Assembly: GCA_009845545.1 (NCBI GenBank)
Contig: VXZK01000271.1
Location: 1 to 36,966, forward strand
Origin: Candidatus Poribacteria bacterium
GTDB lineage: Bacteria; Poribacteria; WGA-4E; WGA-3G
Length of the DNA: 36,966 nt
Reading direction: 5' to 3'
The notes below the pieces were generated by a model. That model ran no database searches and was not told where the DNA came from. It worked only from the letters and a program-made list of their open reading frames with translations. The translations under genes and the position numbers were made by a program. This document shows positions 1 through 8,083 of the stretch, piece after piece (positions within the stretch are counted from its first letter, which is position 1; each line of letters opens with the position of its first letter).

Positions 1-120
1 AGTCGAGACAAACTCATAAAGGACGACTTTTACAAGACCTGGGTTTGATAAAACGCTTTACTTGTAGGGCAAACTTTTAGTTTGCGCCGTATGTGCTACA
101 ACTCAGGTGTCAATGTCTAT
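1..120. other. Left flank of the IS element, no gene seen
   Basis: No convincing coding region. It contains a short hairpin at 68-88 (GGCAAACT, loop TTT, AGTTTGC then GCC) with no following T-run, so it reads more like a dispersed intergenic repeat than a terminator. The exact junction with the IS200/IS605 element cannot be fixed from one copy. Confidence 0.4.
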
Positions 121-142
121 TAGCACTCCCCCGTCAAACCTC

Positions 143-156
143 CTGCCTTCAGGTAG
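143..156 (+). repeat. Left-end subterminal hairpin of the IS
   Basis: CTGCCT-TC-AGGTAG, arms of six with one G-T wobble. It is nearly identical to the hairpin at the right end. In IS200/IS605 elements such imperfect palindromes are the TnpA recognition sites on the top strand. Confidence 0.75.
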
Positions 157-193
157 CGGATGTAGACGGCCAAAAACTTAACAAAAAATAAAA

Positions 194-222
194 TTGAAAA
201 TCTAATCAATATGTGGTATAAT
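194..222 (+). promoter_or_regulatory. Sigma-70-type promoter of tnpA
   Basis: TTGAAA at 194-199, a 17-base spacer, then TATAAT at 217-222, with an extended -10 TG at 214-215. This is close to consensus. Transcription would start near 229, about 27 bases before the tnpA ATG at 256. An AAAGG ribosome binding site lies at 242-246. Confidence 0.7.
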
Positions 223-255
223 ATCATATACACTGTAATGGAAAGGTAAGATATT

Positions 256-675
256 ATGCCACTCAAAATCGCTAATAAAAAGCGTGATTACCGAACAACA
301 AACAAAACGGTATATAGCTGTCAATATCACGTGATTTGGTGTACGAAATATCGCCGTAAGGTTTTGGATACACAGATACAAGGTCGTCTCAAGCAACTCA
401 TCCGTGAAAAACAGGACGAGTATGGTTACCAAATCGCAGAAGTTGAAACTCAAGCTGAACATGTCCATTTGCTGATAGAGATACCACCCACGGATTCTAT
501 AGACAAAATCGTTGGAAAAATCAAAAGTTACAGTTCAAAGATTTTGCGAGAAGAGTATCCAAGTTTGAAAAGCCGTTTGCCGTCCCTGTGGACGCGTTCA
601 AAGTTTGTAAGTTCCTGTGGTGGTGTAACGCTTCAAGTCATAAAAGACTATATTGAAGCTCAAAGTGGACAATGA
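256..675 (+). CDS. tnpA: IS200/IS605 transposase TnpA (Y1 HUH)
   Basis: This is a 139-residue single-domain transposase, the normal length for the family. It excises and inserts the element as single-stranded circular DNA through a 5'-phosphotyrosine intermediate. Visible motifs are the N-terminal HVIWCTKYRRKVL strand, the HUH metal-binding motif in HVHLLIEIPP near residues 71-80, and the nucleophilic Tyr in VIKDYIEAQ near residue 132. The start at 256 is supported by AAAGG nine bases upstream and a strong promoter. The stop overlaps the tnpB start (ATGA at 672-675), so the two are translationally coupled. All catalytic residues are present, so I expect a functional protein. Confidence 0.95.
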   Translation: MPLKIANKKRDYRTTNKTVYSCQYHVIWCTKYRRKVLDTQIQGRLKQLIREKQDEYGYQIAEVETQAEHVHLLIEIPPTDSIDKIVGKIKSYSSKILREEYPSLKSRLPSLWTRSKFVSSCGGVTLQVIKDYIEAQSGQ

Positions 676-1784
676 GAAAATCCTCGAAGTTCAAACTTCA
701 AAATCAATCTAACACCATCAAAATCGGCAATATGCTTGACGATATGTGGCAGATTCATGTGCATATCATGCTGTTGGCTCGTAGGTATTATCGCCTTTTT
801 GGTAAAAATCTCTCTACCTATCGCTTGAAGGCACACGTTGCGAAACTTAAAAAACGAACCCAACCACATTGGAAAGACCTACCGAGTCAAGTTCTGCAAG
901 ACGTTGTGCTACGCTATGGCAAATCTCAAGACGCGTTTCTTGGTAACATAAAAGACCGTAAAGCAGGTTTGACGACGCGTAAAGTCGGTAGACCGAAAAT
1001 CAAATCGCGTCAGAAATATAGTTCTCTGACGTTCACACAAGCGGGCTACACACTTGAAGACAATCGTATCAAAATCAACTGCATAGATACATGGTTCTCT
1101 TTTCACAAACACCGCGAAATCAAAGGAAATATCAAGACGATCACAATCAAACGCGATAAGTGCGGCGACTATTGGATATGCTTTTCGTGTGAGAATGTTG
1201 ACGCTTCCGAACCCAAAGCCAAGACGGGTAAGAGCGCAGGATTTGATTACGGAAACAAAACATTCCTCACAAGCGACGAAGGCAACAAAATAGAATCTCC
1301 GCAGTTTTTTAAACAATCACTCAGCACTTTACGCTCCCTGAGCAAAGCACTGAGTCGTAAAGTCAAAGGTTCTAACAACTATTATCGTGCGTGCCGCGCT
1401 TTGGCAAGACACTATAGAAAAGTTGCCCGCCAACGCGAAGATTGGCAATGGAAACTTGCGACTCAACTTTGCACAGAGTTTGACATACTCTGCTTTGAGA
1501 CGCTGAATCTTGATGGTATGAAACGCCTTTGGGGACGTAAAGTTTCTGACCATGCCTTCTACCAGTTTTTGCAGATATTGGAGCAGAAGTGTGCCAAACA
1601 CGGCAAAACACTCAAACGCGTAGGACGCTGGACAGCAACGACAAAGCCTTGCAGTGATTGTGGATCCCATAACAAAGACCTCTCTCTTTCTGATAGGCAG
1701 TGGACGTGTCCCGAATGTGCTTCCCACCACGATAGAGACGTAAACGCTGCAATCAATATCAAACGGGCGGGCTTGGCCGCCTAA
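672..1784 (+). CDS. tnpB: TnpB RNA-guided nuclease (OrfB)
   Basis: This 370-residue protein belongs to the TnpB family, the transposon-encoded ancestors of Cas12. They cut DNA next to a transposon-associated motif, guided by an RNA from the element's right end. The three RuvC-like acidic positions are visible: Asp in SAGFDYGNKTF (about residue 192), Glu in CFETLNLDGM (about 276) and Asp in HDRDVNAAINIKR near the C-terminus. Before the last motif is a zinc ribbon with CSDCG and CPEC pairs. Length and motif order are complete, so it is probably active rather than decayed. It is coupled to tnpA by the ATGA overlap. Its product would help retain the element at the donor site. Confidence 0.95.
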   Translation: MRKSSKFKLQNQSNTIKIGNMLDDMWQIHVHIMLLARRYYRLFGKNLSTYRLKAHVAKLKKRTQPHWKDLPSQVLQDVVLRYGKSQDAFLGNIKDRKAGLTTRKVGRPKIKSRQKYSSLTFTQAGYTLEDNRIKINCIDTWFSFHKHREIKGNIKTITIKRDKCGDYWICFSCENVDASEPKAKTGKSAGFDYGNKTFLTSDEGNKIESPQFFKQSLSTLRSLSKALSRKVKGSNNYYRACRALARHYRKVARQREDWQWKLATQLCTEFDILCFETLNLDGMKRLWGRKVSDHAFYQFLQILEQKCAKHGKTLKRVGRWTATTKPCSDCGSHNKDLSLSDRQWTCPECASHHDRDVNAAINIKRAGLAA

Positions 1785-1869
1785 AGTGGAGCGACAGTAA
1801 GACGGTGGACTCTTTGAGAAAACCGCAGTCGCGAGGAAGCACAAGCTCCTACCTTCAGGTAGTGGGTAC
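1690..1869 (+). ncRNA. Putative omega RNA (TnpB guide RNA scaffold)
   Basis: In characterised IS605-type elements the guide RNA overlaps the 3' end of tnpB and runs to the right end, with the guide taken from flanking DNA. Here the 85 bases after the tnpB stop are GC-balanced, non-coding and end in the CTACCTTCAGGTAG hairpin. If the right end is near 1869, the guide would begin around 1870 and match the 3' end of the nuclease gene. The 5' end given is an estimate. The call rests on family knowledge plus position. Confidence 0.4.
1849..1862 (+). repeat. Right-end subterminal hairpin of the IS
   Basis: A perfect palindrome, CTACCT-TC-AGGTAG. It matches the left-end hairpin with one base changed and lies 7-8 bases inside the presumed right end. 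Confidence 0.75.
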
Positions 1870-2862
1870 CTATGACAAAAGGATAGCGTTACGAACACGT
1901 TCAAAAATCTCAATCGCATAGTCCAGATGTGCTTTGGTTGAGATGTTGAAAGAGATCCCAAAATTTTTGACTGTCACGTTAGGCAGATTAGCTCTGCACT
2001 CAACGATATGCAGCGGCGTAAAATCCCCGTGGACATCCACTCTAAAATGGGTAGCCCTCCTTGAAGGGTATGTATCAAGCCACCAGCATCCACCAATAGT
2101 CATCCGAAGTTTCGCGATACGCGGTCGAAGCGTTGCACCGCATGTATCAACATACGCTAAAAATTCGTTGGCAACTTGTAGGAGTTCCACGTTCACCTGT
2201 AGTGTCTCAATAAATGACGCGAGCGTCATAAATTGTTGTGTAGCACTGCCATAACTCCGTTCTTGTTCCTTGACAACTGTCCCTCCCAAAACAGTTTCGG
2301 TTGCGACTAAAATCTCATCAGGCGCGTGGTAGGAAAAGTAGGAGATATAAGTGAGGTCCAGTCCCAATGCCCGCAGATATTCAGCCACCTCTAAAACACG
2401 CGTGTCCACGCCCTCCGAAATAAGGACCAACCGCTGCCGTTGATTGAACGCCGATTTGCGAATATCACCGGGTTCATATCCAAAAAATTCGCTGTGCAGT
2501 GCGGTGAGCGTTGAAAACTCTTTCCCGTGCTGTAGACACCATCGATAAGCGAGCTGTTCTAATTCTATAAAGGAGAGTTGAGAAATACCGGCAGCATACT
2601 CTAAAATCTGCGTGATCGCTGTCCTTGAGGGTTTTCCACGCTTGAGTTCAATAATCACGGAATTGCCTTGTCGGTCAAGTGCAAGTAGGTCAATTTTTTG
2701 CTTGGAAGTACTCAAGGGTGGTTGCCTACTGATAACGCAGAGAGGTTCACCAAGGATCAGCGTTGCATCCTTTTCGAGGAGATCCTCAAAGTCGCGCTCT
2801 GCGCCAAAGCGCAGTGGCTCAAGTTTTCCAAATTTCCGGTCTTCCCAGCGGTAAACTTCCAT
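1870..2862 (-). CDS. NucS/DUF91-like PD-(D/E)XK nuclease-domain protein
   Basis: About 330 residues. The N-terminal half holds a NucS-like endonuclease core: LLALDRQGNSVIIELKRGK gives the Asp and the ExK of a PD-(D/E)XK site, followed by TQILEYAAGIS. The C-terminal third (GGCWWLDTYPSRRATHFRVD and beyond) is a separate region I cannot name. I chose the ATG at 2862 because an AAGG sits nine bases upstream and the family core begins right after it. A longer start at 2895 would overlap glpD by 22 bases. The gene directly follows glpD, its ribosome site overlapping the glpD stop. Its 3' end touches the IS element, so the last few residues may have been altered by the insertion. The substrate is unknown; NucS proteins act on mismatched or branched DNA. 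Confidence 0.75.
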   Translation of the reverse strand: MEVYRWEDRKFGKLEPLRFGAERDFEDLLEKDATLILGEPLCVISRQPPLSTSKQKIDLLALDRQGNSVIIELKRGKPSRTAITQILEYAAGISQLSFIELEQLAYRWCLQHGKEFSTLTALHSEFFGYEPGDIRKSAFNQRQRLVLISEGVDTRVLEVAEYLRALGLDLTYISYFSYHAPDEILVATETVLGGTVVKEQERSYGSATQQFMTLASFIETLQVNVELLQVANEFLAYVDTCGATLRPRIAKLRMTIGGCWWLDTYPSRRATHFRVDVHGDFTPLHIVECRANLPNVTVKNFGISFNISTKAHLDYAIEIFERVRNAILLS

Positions 2863-2873
2863 AATTTCGTGCC

Positions 2874-4550
2874 TTAGAGATAAAAATTCAGCCACTGGAT
2901 GTGTTCGCGATACGCCTCAACCTCTGCTGTAATCCGCGCTTGATCCCAGTTGTTTCTCTCACTTAAGAACTGCGCAATTTGAGGCGCAATGTCGAGCCCT
3001 TGACCCGGTGTCCAACCGATACGGGTACGTCGCCAGAGGAGGTCATCAAGTGTGATCGCCATCTCGCCCCAATATGCGTAGAGAAGCTCAGCTTTCGTGA
3101 ATGGCAGAGACGGTGTTATCGGTTCAGCAAGTGCCGCATCCTCGTTTATATACTTGAGAATCATCTGATACCCATCCCCATAGCGTTTAATGAGGCGCTC
3201 CATGTCAGTGCTCGATGGTAAAGCGTAATTCACGTCTCCATTCAGTGTCTCCAAGGGAACCGTATCTGTCCTACAATGGCGTGGGACATTCAAAAACGTT
3301 GCCAAGTGATCTACCGTCTCCTCTGCCATCTGGCGATGTGTGGTGAGTTTCCCACCATAGAGATATACGACACCACTCGGGCCCTCTGTGATTAAGTGAT
3401 CCCTTGAAACAAAACCAGTTCTTGCCACACCTCGCTCATGTCTGTTCGCTGCGATGAGCGGACGGGTCCCAGCATACGCAGCGATGATCGCGTCGTTGTC
3501 AAGAGATTTATCTGGGAAAATACGTTGCGTTTCTGAAAGTAGATATGTTACTTCATCCGCTGATGGACGGACGGATCCAAGTTCCTCTTGGGGCGTAGTT
3601 TCAGTGGTACCGACAATAGAAGTATTGTGAGCACCAGGTAAAATAAAAATAACACGCGGATTACGTTTGTGCTGTTTTTCCGAACGTGTACAGGCAATCA
3701 GACCGTACACTTCTGAGTCGCGCTGCTTTCCACAGCGAGGCACCACGAGGTGAATACCTTTTGCATCCTGCGTTAACAAGCGTGGGACCCCATCATAACT
3801 GGGATCTCTACACCATATTTCGTCGTTCCAAGGACCCGTTGCTGCCACAATTTTCCGGGCGGTGATCTCAAAACGTTGCCGAGAAACAATATCTTCAGCA
3901 GTTATCCGAAAAAAACGGTTCCCAGCAATAGTCTCTGATTGCTTGACAAAATCAAGGAAACGGACATAGTTTGCAATCATAGCACCGTGCCGGTGGGCAT
4001 CTTTGAGTGTTGCAAGTGTCAGTCTTGCATCATCAACAGTGCTATCCCATAATAGGACACAGCCCTTTAGCCCATCCGCGGCAATAGGGCCTACCAACCC
4101 TCGAACTTTTCGCCCATCACGAATTACGGCTGTTTTCTCCGTCCCATCTGCTTTAAAGAGACGATTGTAATAATGCGCAGCAAGTTGTATCCCTGTCAAC
4201 GGGTAGGGATCGCCTTTGTAACTCAGCAGTGCTATCGGCATCGGTTTGACAAGATTCGGCGCAATGCGTTGGAGAATTTCACGCTCCTTACGTGATTTTT
4301 TAACAAGGTCAATATCACGTTTAAGCAGGTAGCGAAAGCCACCATGAACAAGTTGTGAGGTTGCACTGCTGGTGCCATTTGCGAAATCGCCTTGTTCTAT
4401 TAAGCCCGCCTTGATGCCTCCGTTGAGCGCGAGATCCCGAATTAAACCCGCACCAACGATACCCCCACCAATAACCAAAACATCCAAAGGCTCTGTCTTG
4501 AAGGTTTTAATATTGTTGGCTCGAGTTCGTGCTGAAAATTCTGTTAACAT
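2874..4550 (-). CDS. glpD: FAD-dependent glycerol-3-phosphate dehydrogenase
   Basis: This 558-residue enzyme oxidises sn-glycerol 3-phosphate to dihydroxyacetone phosphate and passes electrons to the quinone pool at the membrane. The FAD-binding motif GGGIVG is at residues 28-33, followed by the family signature GTSSATSQLVHGGFRYL. The C-terminal domain of GlpD proteins is recognisable (AYWGEMAITLDDLLWRRTR). The length matches the family. The ATG at 4550 lies ten bases after the aminotransferase stop, so the two are probably cotranscribed. No glycerol kinase or facilitator is nearby, so it may serve lipid or glycerophosphodiester turnover rather than a glycerol catabolic operon. Confidence 0.93.
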   Translation of the reverse strand: MLTEFSARTRANNIKTFKTEPLDVLVIGGGIVGAGLIRDLALNGGIKAGLIEQGDFANGTSSATSQLVHGGFRYLLKRDIDLVKKSRKEREILQRIAPNLVKPMPIALLSYKGDPYPLTGIQLAAHYYNRLFKADGTEKTAVIRDGRKVRGLVGPIAADGLKGCVLLWDSTVDDARLTLATLKDAHRHGAMIANYVRFLDFVKQSETIAGNRFFRITAEDIVSRQRFEITARKIVAATGPWNDEIWCRDPSYDGVPRLLTQDAKGIHLVVPRCGKQRDSEVYGLIACTRSEKQHKRNPRVIFILPGAHNTSIVGTTETTPQEELGSVRPSADEVTYLLSETQRIFPDKSLDNDAIIAAYAGTRPLIAANRHERGVARTGFVSRDHLITEGPSGVVYLYGGKLTTHRQMAEETVDHLATFLNVPRHCRTDTVPLETLNGDVNYALPSSTDMERLIKRYGDGYQMILKYINEDAALAEPITPSLPFTKAELLYAYWGEMAITLDDLLWRRTRIGWTPGQGLDIAPQIAQFLSERNNWDQARITAEVEAYREHIQWLNFYL

Positions 4551-4560
4551 CTCTGCCTAC

Positions 4561-5967
4561 TTAAGTGGCTATCAACCGGCTATGTGAAGAGACTTTACGA
4601 ATAGCCGTCAGGATTCCCGATGCCGCACCTGCTATTGGCTGCGTCAATAGTGGTAAAAAGATGAGTTGTGAACAAACTTTTTCAGTCACAGGTAAATCTC
4701 CGGCAGCATAACCTTTAAACGCGCCACCCGTGTCGGCGGTGCAGAGAGAGCCTCGACTGTTCATGTAGATATCAAGCCCATGTGTGAAAAGCGGCAACGT
4801 ATGCAGAAGAGGGTATGGATTGCTATTGGTCGGCAGGCTTTCAGAAAAAAGCGGGACCCCATTTCCAACAAGGAGTGGATACGGACTATTATTCGCCAAA
4901 ACGCCCTCTCTCCTGAGAGCCTCCGCAAACAATGGGGCCGGCAGTCCATGCATCTCTTCCTTATGGTAATGGATAGGAAAACCGTAGAACCCAGCAGATT
5001 CAGATCCTTCATAAGTCTCAATAGGAGAAACGCCCGGAATTTTCTGCAATCCATCGGCAATCTCCTGTATGTAAGCACGACGGCCCACATTAAGGTCATC
5101 AAGCTTTTTCAGTTGTACGGCAGCGATACCGATAGCAAGTGGATGTGCACGAAATTTAACGCCAAGTCCCATCGGCGGCAAATGTGTGTATTGTAGGGCT
5201 TCCGCGGCTTCTCCTACAACATCAGGAGAACGGTTGACCTGCCCGAGTAGACATGCCCGCTCAAAAACGGCTACGTCGTTGGTAGCAAGCATTCCACCTT
5301 CACCGCCGCTAATCGGCTTGTTGCCTTGCAAACTCCATGCCCCCACTTGTCCAATACTTCCACACGGGGTCCCTTTGTAAGATGCGCCGTGGGCATGCGA
5401 ACAGTCCTCTATAACTGGTATGCCTGTCTCCTCACTGAGAGACATGAGCTCATCCATATCACAGACATTGCCCCACAAATGCACCGCCACAATTGCCTTG
5501 GTACTTGATGTAATGCGCTGCCGAACGTCTTCGACATCAATAAGTAATGTCTTTGGATCTACCTCACAAAAAACGGGGGTCGCCATTAATGTCAACGCTG
5601 GCGTGATTGAACCGACCCATGTGTAGGTCGGACAGATAACCTCATCGCCGGGACCAACACCAAGCCCAAACATAGCACTGTGTAAGGCCGCCGTCCCGTT
5701 AGTAAGACTCAACGCGAATTCGGTTTGATGACGTTCACACCAAATCTGCTCAAATTTTTGAACAGTTGGAGAGGCACCAGAGAGTTCGTTCCGAAGCGTC
5801 ATCTCATAAACAACCTGCGCTTCCGCCTCCGTGATTTGGCTCCACGCGTCCAATTTCGGATAAGGGACATCAGGTGTCTGTTCAAAGACAGGAGTTCCCC
5901 CCAAAATAGCAGGAAGTTCTGCTGAGTTTCTCTCCTGATGAGATGCCTGCGCTGTGTTACTCTCCAT
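4561..5967 (-). CDS. DegT/DnrJ/EryC1/StrS-family PLP aminotransferase
   Basis: This 468-residue protein belongs to the sugar and aminocyclitol aminotransferase family, which transfers an amino group, usually from Glu or Gln, to a keto sugar or keto-cyclitol. Visible features are the fold-type I core (SLTNGTAALHSAMFGLG), the Asp pairing with the PLP nitrogen in VIEDCSHAHGASYKG, and the PLP-binding Lys in SLQGNKPISGGEGG. The glycine-rich stretch after the Lys resembles AHBA-synthase and scyllo-inosose aminotransferase members. The start at 5967 has a GAGGAAAA ribosome site seven bases upstream. It heads an operon with glpD and the nuclease gene. The substrate cannot be told from sequence. The C-terminal tail after about residue 420 is longer than usual. 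Confidence 0.9.
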   Translation of the reverse strand: MESNTAQASHQERNSAELPAILGGTPVFEQTPDVPYPKLDAWSQITEAEAQVVYEMTLRNELSGASPTVQKFEQIWCERHQTEFALSLTNGTAALHSAMFGLGVGPGDEVICPTYTWVGSITPALTLMATPVFCEVDPKTLLIDVEDVRQRITSSTKAIVAVHLWGNVCDMDELMSLSEETGIPVIEDCSHAHGASYKGTPCGSIGQVGAWSLQGNKPISGGEGGMLATNDVAVFERACLLGQVNRSPDVVGEAAEALQYTHLPPMGLGVKFRAHPLAIGIAAVQLKKLDDLNVGRRAYIQEIADGLQKIPGVSPIETYEGSESAGFYGFPIHYHKEEMHGLPAPLFAEALRREGVLANNSPYPLLVGNGVPLFSESLPTNSNPYPLLHTLPLFTHGLDIYMNSRGSLCTADTGGAFKGYAAGDLPVTEKVCSQLIFLPLLTQPIAGAASGILTAIRKVSSHSRLIAT

Positions 5968-6003
5968 GATATTTTCCTCACTACTGTCCTATCAATCACC
6001 GGT

Positions 6004-6041
6004 TTGTTTTAATCGAACACCTATGTTATACTAACAGGTGT
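6004..6041 (+). promoter_or_regulatory. Promoter with operator-like inverted repeat for the ABC permease operon
   Basis: TTGTTT at 6004-6009, a 17-base spacer, and TATACT at 6027-6032 with an extended -10 TG at 6024-6025. The -10 box sits between the arms of a perfect inverted repeat, ACACCT at 6017-6022 and AGGTGT at 6036-6041. A protein bound there would cover the -10 box and start site, so repression is plausible. The leader to the TTG at 6120 would be about 80 bases. Confidence 0.5.
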
Positions 6042-6119
6042 GCTGTCGGATAGACCTAATATTATGTATCATAACACGTTCCGAGAATTTTTGTCAAATT
6101 TAGTAGAGACTAAGAACTC

Positions 6120-7211
6120 TTGAATATCCGAAAATCGCTCATCTCACTGTTGCGAGGCAGAACCTCTCAATCCAGAAAGTTTTTCCTAAGTTGTATACCG
6201 CCGCTACTTGCTATCTTTGGGTTTTTCCTTTCATGTGGGATTGTAGTCCATATCCGAGGACAAGACGCGTTAGAGTTCTACAGTATTATTCTTTCCAGCG
6301 GATTCGCAAGTTTTGATGATTTCGGGTATGTCCTGTTTAACGCGACCCCATTAGTCTTTACTGGACTCGCTGTCGCCATCGGCTATAAGAGTGGATTGTT
6401 CAATATCGGTTGCGAGGGGCAACTTTACACCGCCGCGTTCGCTGCCGCGGGGGTAGGTATGCACCTGAACCTACCTGCTTTCCTATTGATTCCGCTGTGT
6501 ATAGGAAGCGCAATGATCGCAGGCGGTGTATGGGGTGCAGTCCCAGGCCTCCTAAAGGCGAAATACGGTGCCCATGAAGTTATCAATACAATTATGATGA
6601 ACTTCATCGCTTTTGCCCTCATGAACTACCTTGTCACATCAGTCTACCAAGAACCAGGGCAGATGATTCCGCAGACCCCGCAGATTCATGAAACGGCGCG
6701 AATCCCACGATTGGCATCTTTCGTACCCTTCCTCCCACAAAGTAACCCATTAAACGCGAGTTTCTTAATTGCCTGCGGGTGTGTTGTGCTTTCTTATATC
6801 TTCTTGACCTACACGCCTTGGGGATACGAACTCCGTTTGGTAGGCAATGCGCGAGATGTGGCAGCTTATGGTCGGATCAACCCACGCACTGTGACGGTAT
6901 GGGTAATGGCATTAAGCGGTGCAGTCGCTGGATTAGCTGGTGTTGCTGAGGTGATGGGATACCGTTATCGGTATCTGGATAGTTTTTCAGCAGGTTGGGG
7001 CTTCACTGGAATAGCAGTCGCACTTTTGGGTAGAAACAATCCTTTCGGTATTTTGGCGGCAGCTGTGTTATTCGGATTACTGAACAAAGTCGCCTTGGAC
7101 ATTGACATTTTGTTGGGGATCCCGCGCGGGCTATTCCTTGCGGGTCAAGGCATGTTAATCATCTGGTTAGTTAGCATAGAAGGCATATCAAGGAAAAAGA
7201 ATGATTTTTGA
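6120..7211 (+). CDS. ABC transporter permease, nucleoside/simple-sugar type (NupP/YufP-like)
   Basis: A 363-residue inner-membrane protein with about nine to ten hydrophobic segments. It belongs to the BPD_transp_2 permeases that pair with Bmp-type lipoproteins in nucleoside import. Supporting motifs are GLAVAIGYKSGLFNIGCEGQ after the second helix, KAKYGAHEVINTIMMNFIA in the middle, and GNARDVAAYGRI in the cytoplasmic coupling loop. Translation appears to begin at a TTG at 6120 with only a weak ribosome site. No ATG fits the family N-terminus better. It overlaps the next permease by 11 bases. The usual ATPase and binding lipoprotein are absent from the window. Confidence 0.88.
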   Translation: MNIRKSLISLLRGRTSQSRKFFLSCIPPLLAIFGFFLSCGIVVHIRGQDALEFYSIILSSGFASFDDFGYVLFNATPLVFTGLAVAIGYKSGLFNIGCEGQLYTAAFAAAGVGMHLNLPAFLLIPLCIGSAMIAGGVWGAVPGLLKAKYGAHEVINTIMMNFIAFALMNYLVTSVYQEPGQMIPQTPQIHETARIPRLASFVPFLPQSNPLNASFLIACGCVVLSYIFLTYTPWGYELRLVGNARDVAAYGRINPRTVTVWVMALSGAVAGLAGVAEVMGYRYRYLDSFSAGWGFTGIAVALLGRNNPFGILAAAVLFGLLNKVALDIDILLGIPRGLFLAGQGMLIIWLVSIEGISRKKNDF

Positions 7212-8037
7212 ATTGATTCCAAGTGCTTTGCGAATGGCAACCCCCTTAGGTTGCGCCGCACTCGGCGGGATTTATTCGGAGCGCGCTGGGGTAATTAACC
7301 TCGCCTTAGAAGGGATGATGTTGATCGGGGCTTTTGGCTACATCGTCGGAACACAAGGCTCTGGATCAACGTGGATTGGGTTGCTTGTCGGCATCAGTTG
7401 TGGGATGGCGACGGCTCTGTTACATGCTGTTGCAACAGTTACATTTCAGGCGGAACAAGTTGTCACCGGGATAGGCATCAACATTTTGGCGTTAGGAATT
7501 ACAGAATATCTCTCGCCTCCACCTGAACAAGTAGGCGGACTGCCACACTGGCAGCTGCCGCTTATCGGTTCATACAATTTCATCGTCTATCTACTACCAA
7601 TATTGATGGTAGCGAGCCACATCTTTCTGTTCAAAACGCCCTGGGGCTTGCGATTGCGGGCAGCAGGCGAATCAACGGAAGCACTCGCGGCACTGAGTCT
7701 AAGCCGATCAAAATGGCAATATCTTGGGATATTGTTAAGCGGACTTTTGGCGGGGACAGGTGGGTGTTTCCTTGCATCTGAAGTTCACTATTTTACAAAA
7801 GGAATGACCGCTGGACGCGGTTATCTGGCACTCGCTGCTGTCATCTTTGGGAACTGGCGACCCTTAAGCGGCGTATCGGCGTGCTTTCTCTTTGGATTCG
7901 CCACTGCCTTAGAGCTCACAAACCGATGGAACATTCCCGGACAACTGCTACACAGTCTGCCCTATATTTTAACAATGGTCGTTCTCATCGGGTTCGTAGG
8001 GACATCGCGTCCACCCGCGAGCTTGGGAAAGATATAG
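7201..8037 (+). CDS. ABC transporter permease, nucleoside/simple-sugar type (NupQ/YufQ-like)
   Basis: A 278-residue inner-membrane permease and heterodimer partner of the preceding protein. The N-terminal motif GGIYSERAGVINLALEGMML is diagnostic for the second permease of Bmp-type nucleoside importers. A coupling-loop sequence, LRAAGESTEALAALSLS, is also present. The ATG at 7201 has AAGG seven bases upstream and lies inside the end of the upstream gene, so translation is coupled. About eight membrane segments are evident. Transported compounds in the family include purine and pyrimidine nucleosides; the exact substrate is not readable here. It converges with the minus-strand gene ending at 8084. 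Confidence 0.88.
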   Translation: MIFELIPSALRMATPLGCAALGGIYSERAGVINLALEGMMLIGAFGYIVGTQGSGSTWIGLLVGISCGMATALLHAVATVTFQAEQVVTGIGINILALGITEYLSPPPEQVGGLPHWQLPLIGSYNFIVYLLPILMVASHIFLFKTPWGLRLRAAGESTEALAALSLSRSKWQYLGILLSGLLAGTGGCFLASEVHYFTKGMTAGRGYLALAAVIFGNWRPLSGVSACFLFGFATALELTNRWNIPGQLLHSLPYILTMVVLIGFVGTSRPPASLGKI

Positions 8038-8083
8038 TCGTAGACTTTTAAACATCACTGCGTAAAAGAAACATATTTACCTC

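Larger units (their letters stand above)
121..1869 (+). mobile_element. IS200/IS605-family insertion sequence (IS605-like, tnpA plus tnpB)
   Basis: Two genes in the same direction, a Y1 HUH transposase and a TnpB, lie between two near-identical hairpins. The left one at 143-156 is CTGCCTTCAGGTAG (one G-T wobble); the right one at 1849-1862 is CTACCTTCAGGTAG (perfect). Subterminal hairpins in place of terminal inverted repeats, and no target duplication, are the hallmark of this single-strand 'peel and paste' family. Both genes look full length and keep their catalytic residues, so the copy may be active. The outer limits are estimated from hairpin position: the left end lies near 121-140 and the right end near 1865-1871. 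The right end abuts the stop codon of the nuclease gene on the other strand. Confidence 0.85.

Noticed and set aside
2863-2895. Longer start for the NucS-like protein
   Set aside because: It would overlap glpD by 22 bases and lacks a ribosome site; the family core starts at the ATG 2862.
8038-8083. AGGAGG five bases before an ATG on the minus strand
   Set aside because: The frame stops after eight codons and overlaps the end of the convergent permease gene. Coincidental.
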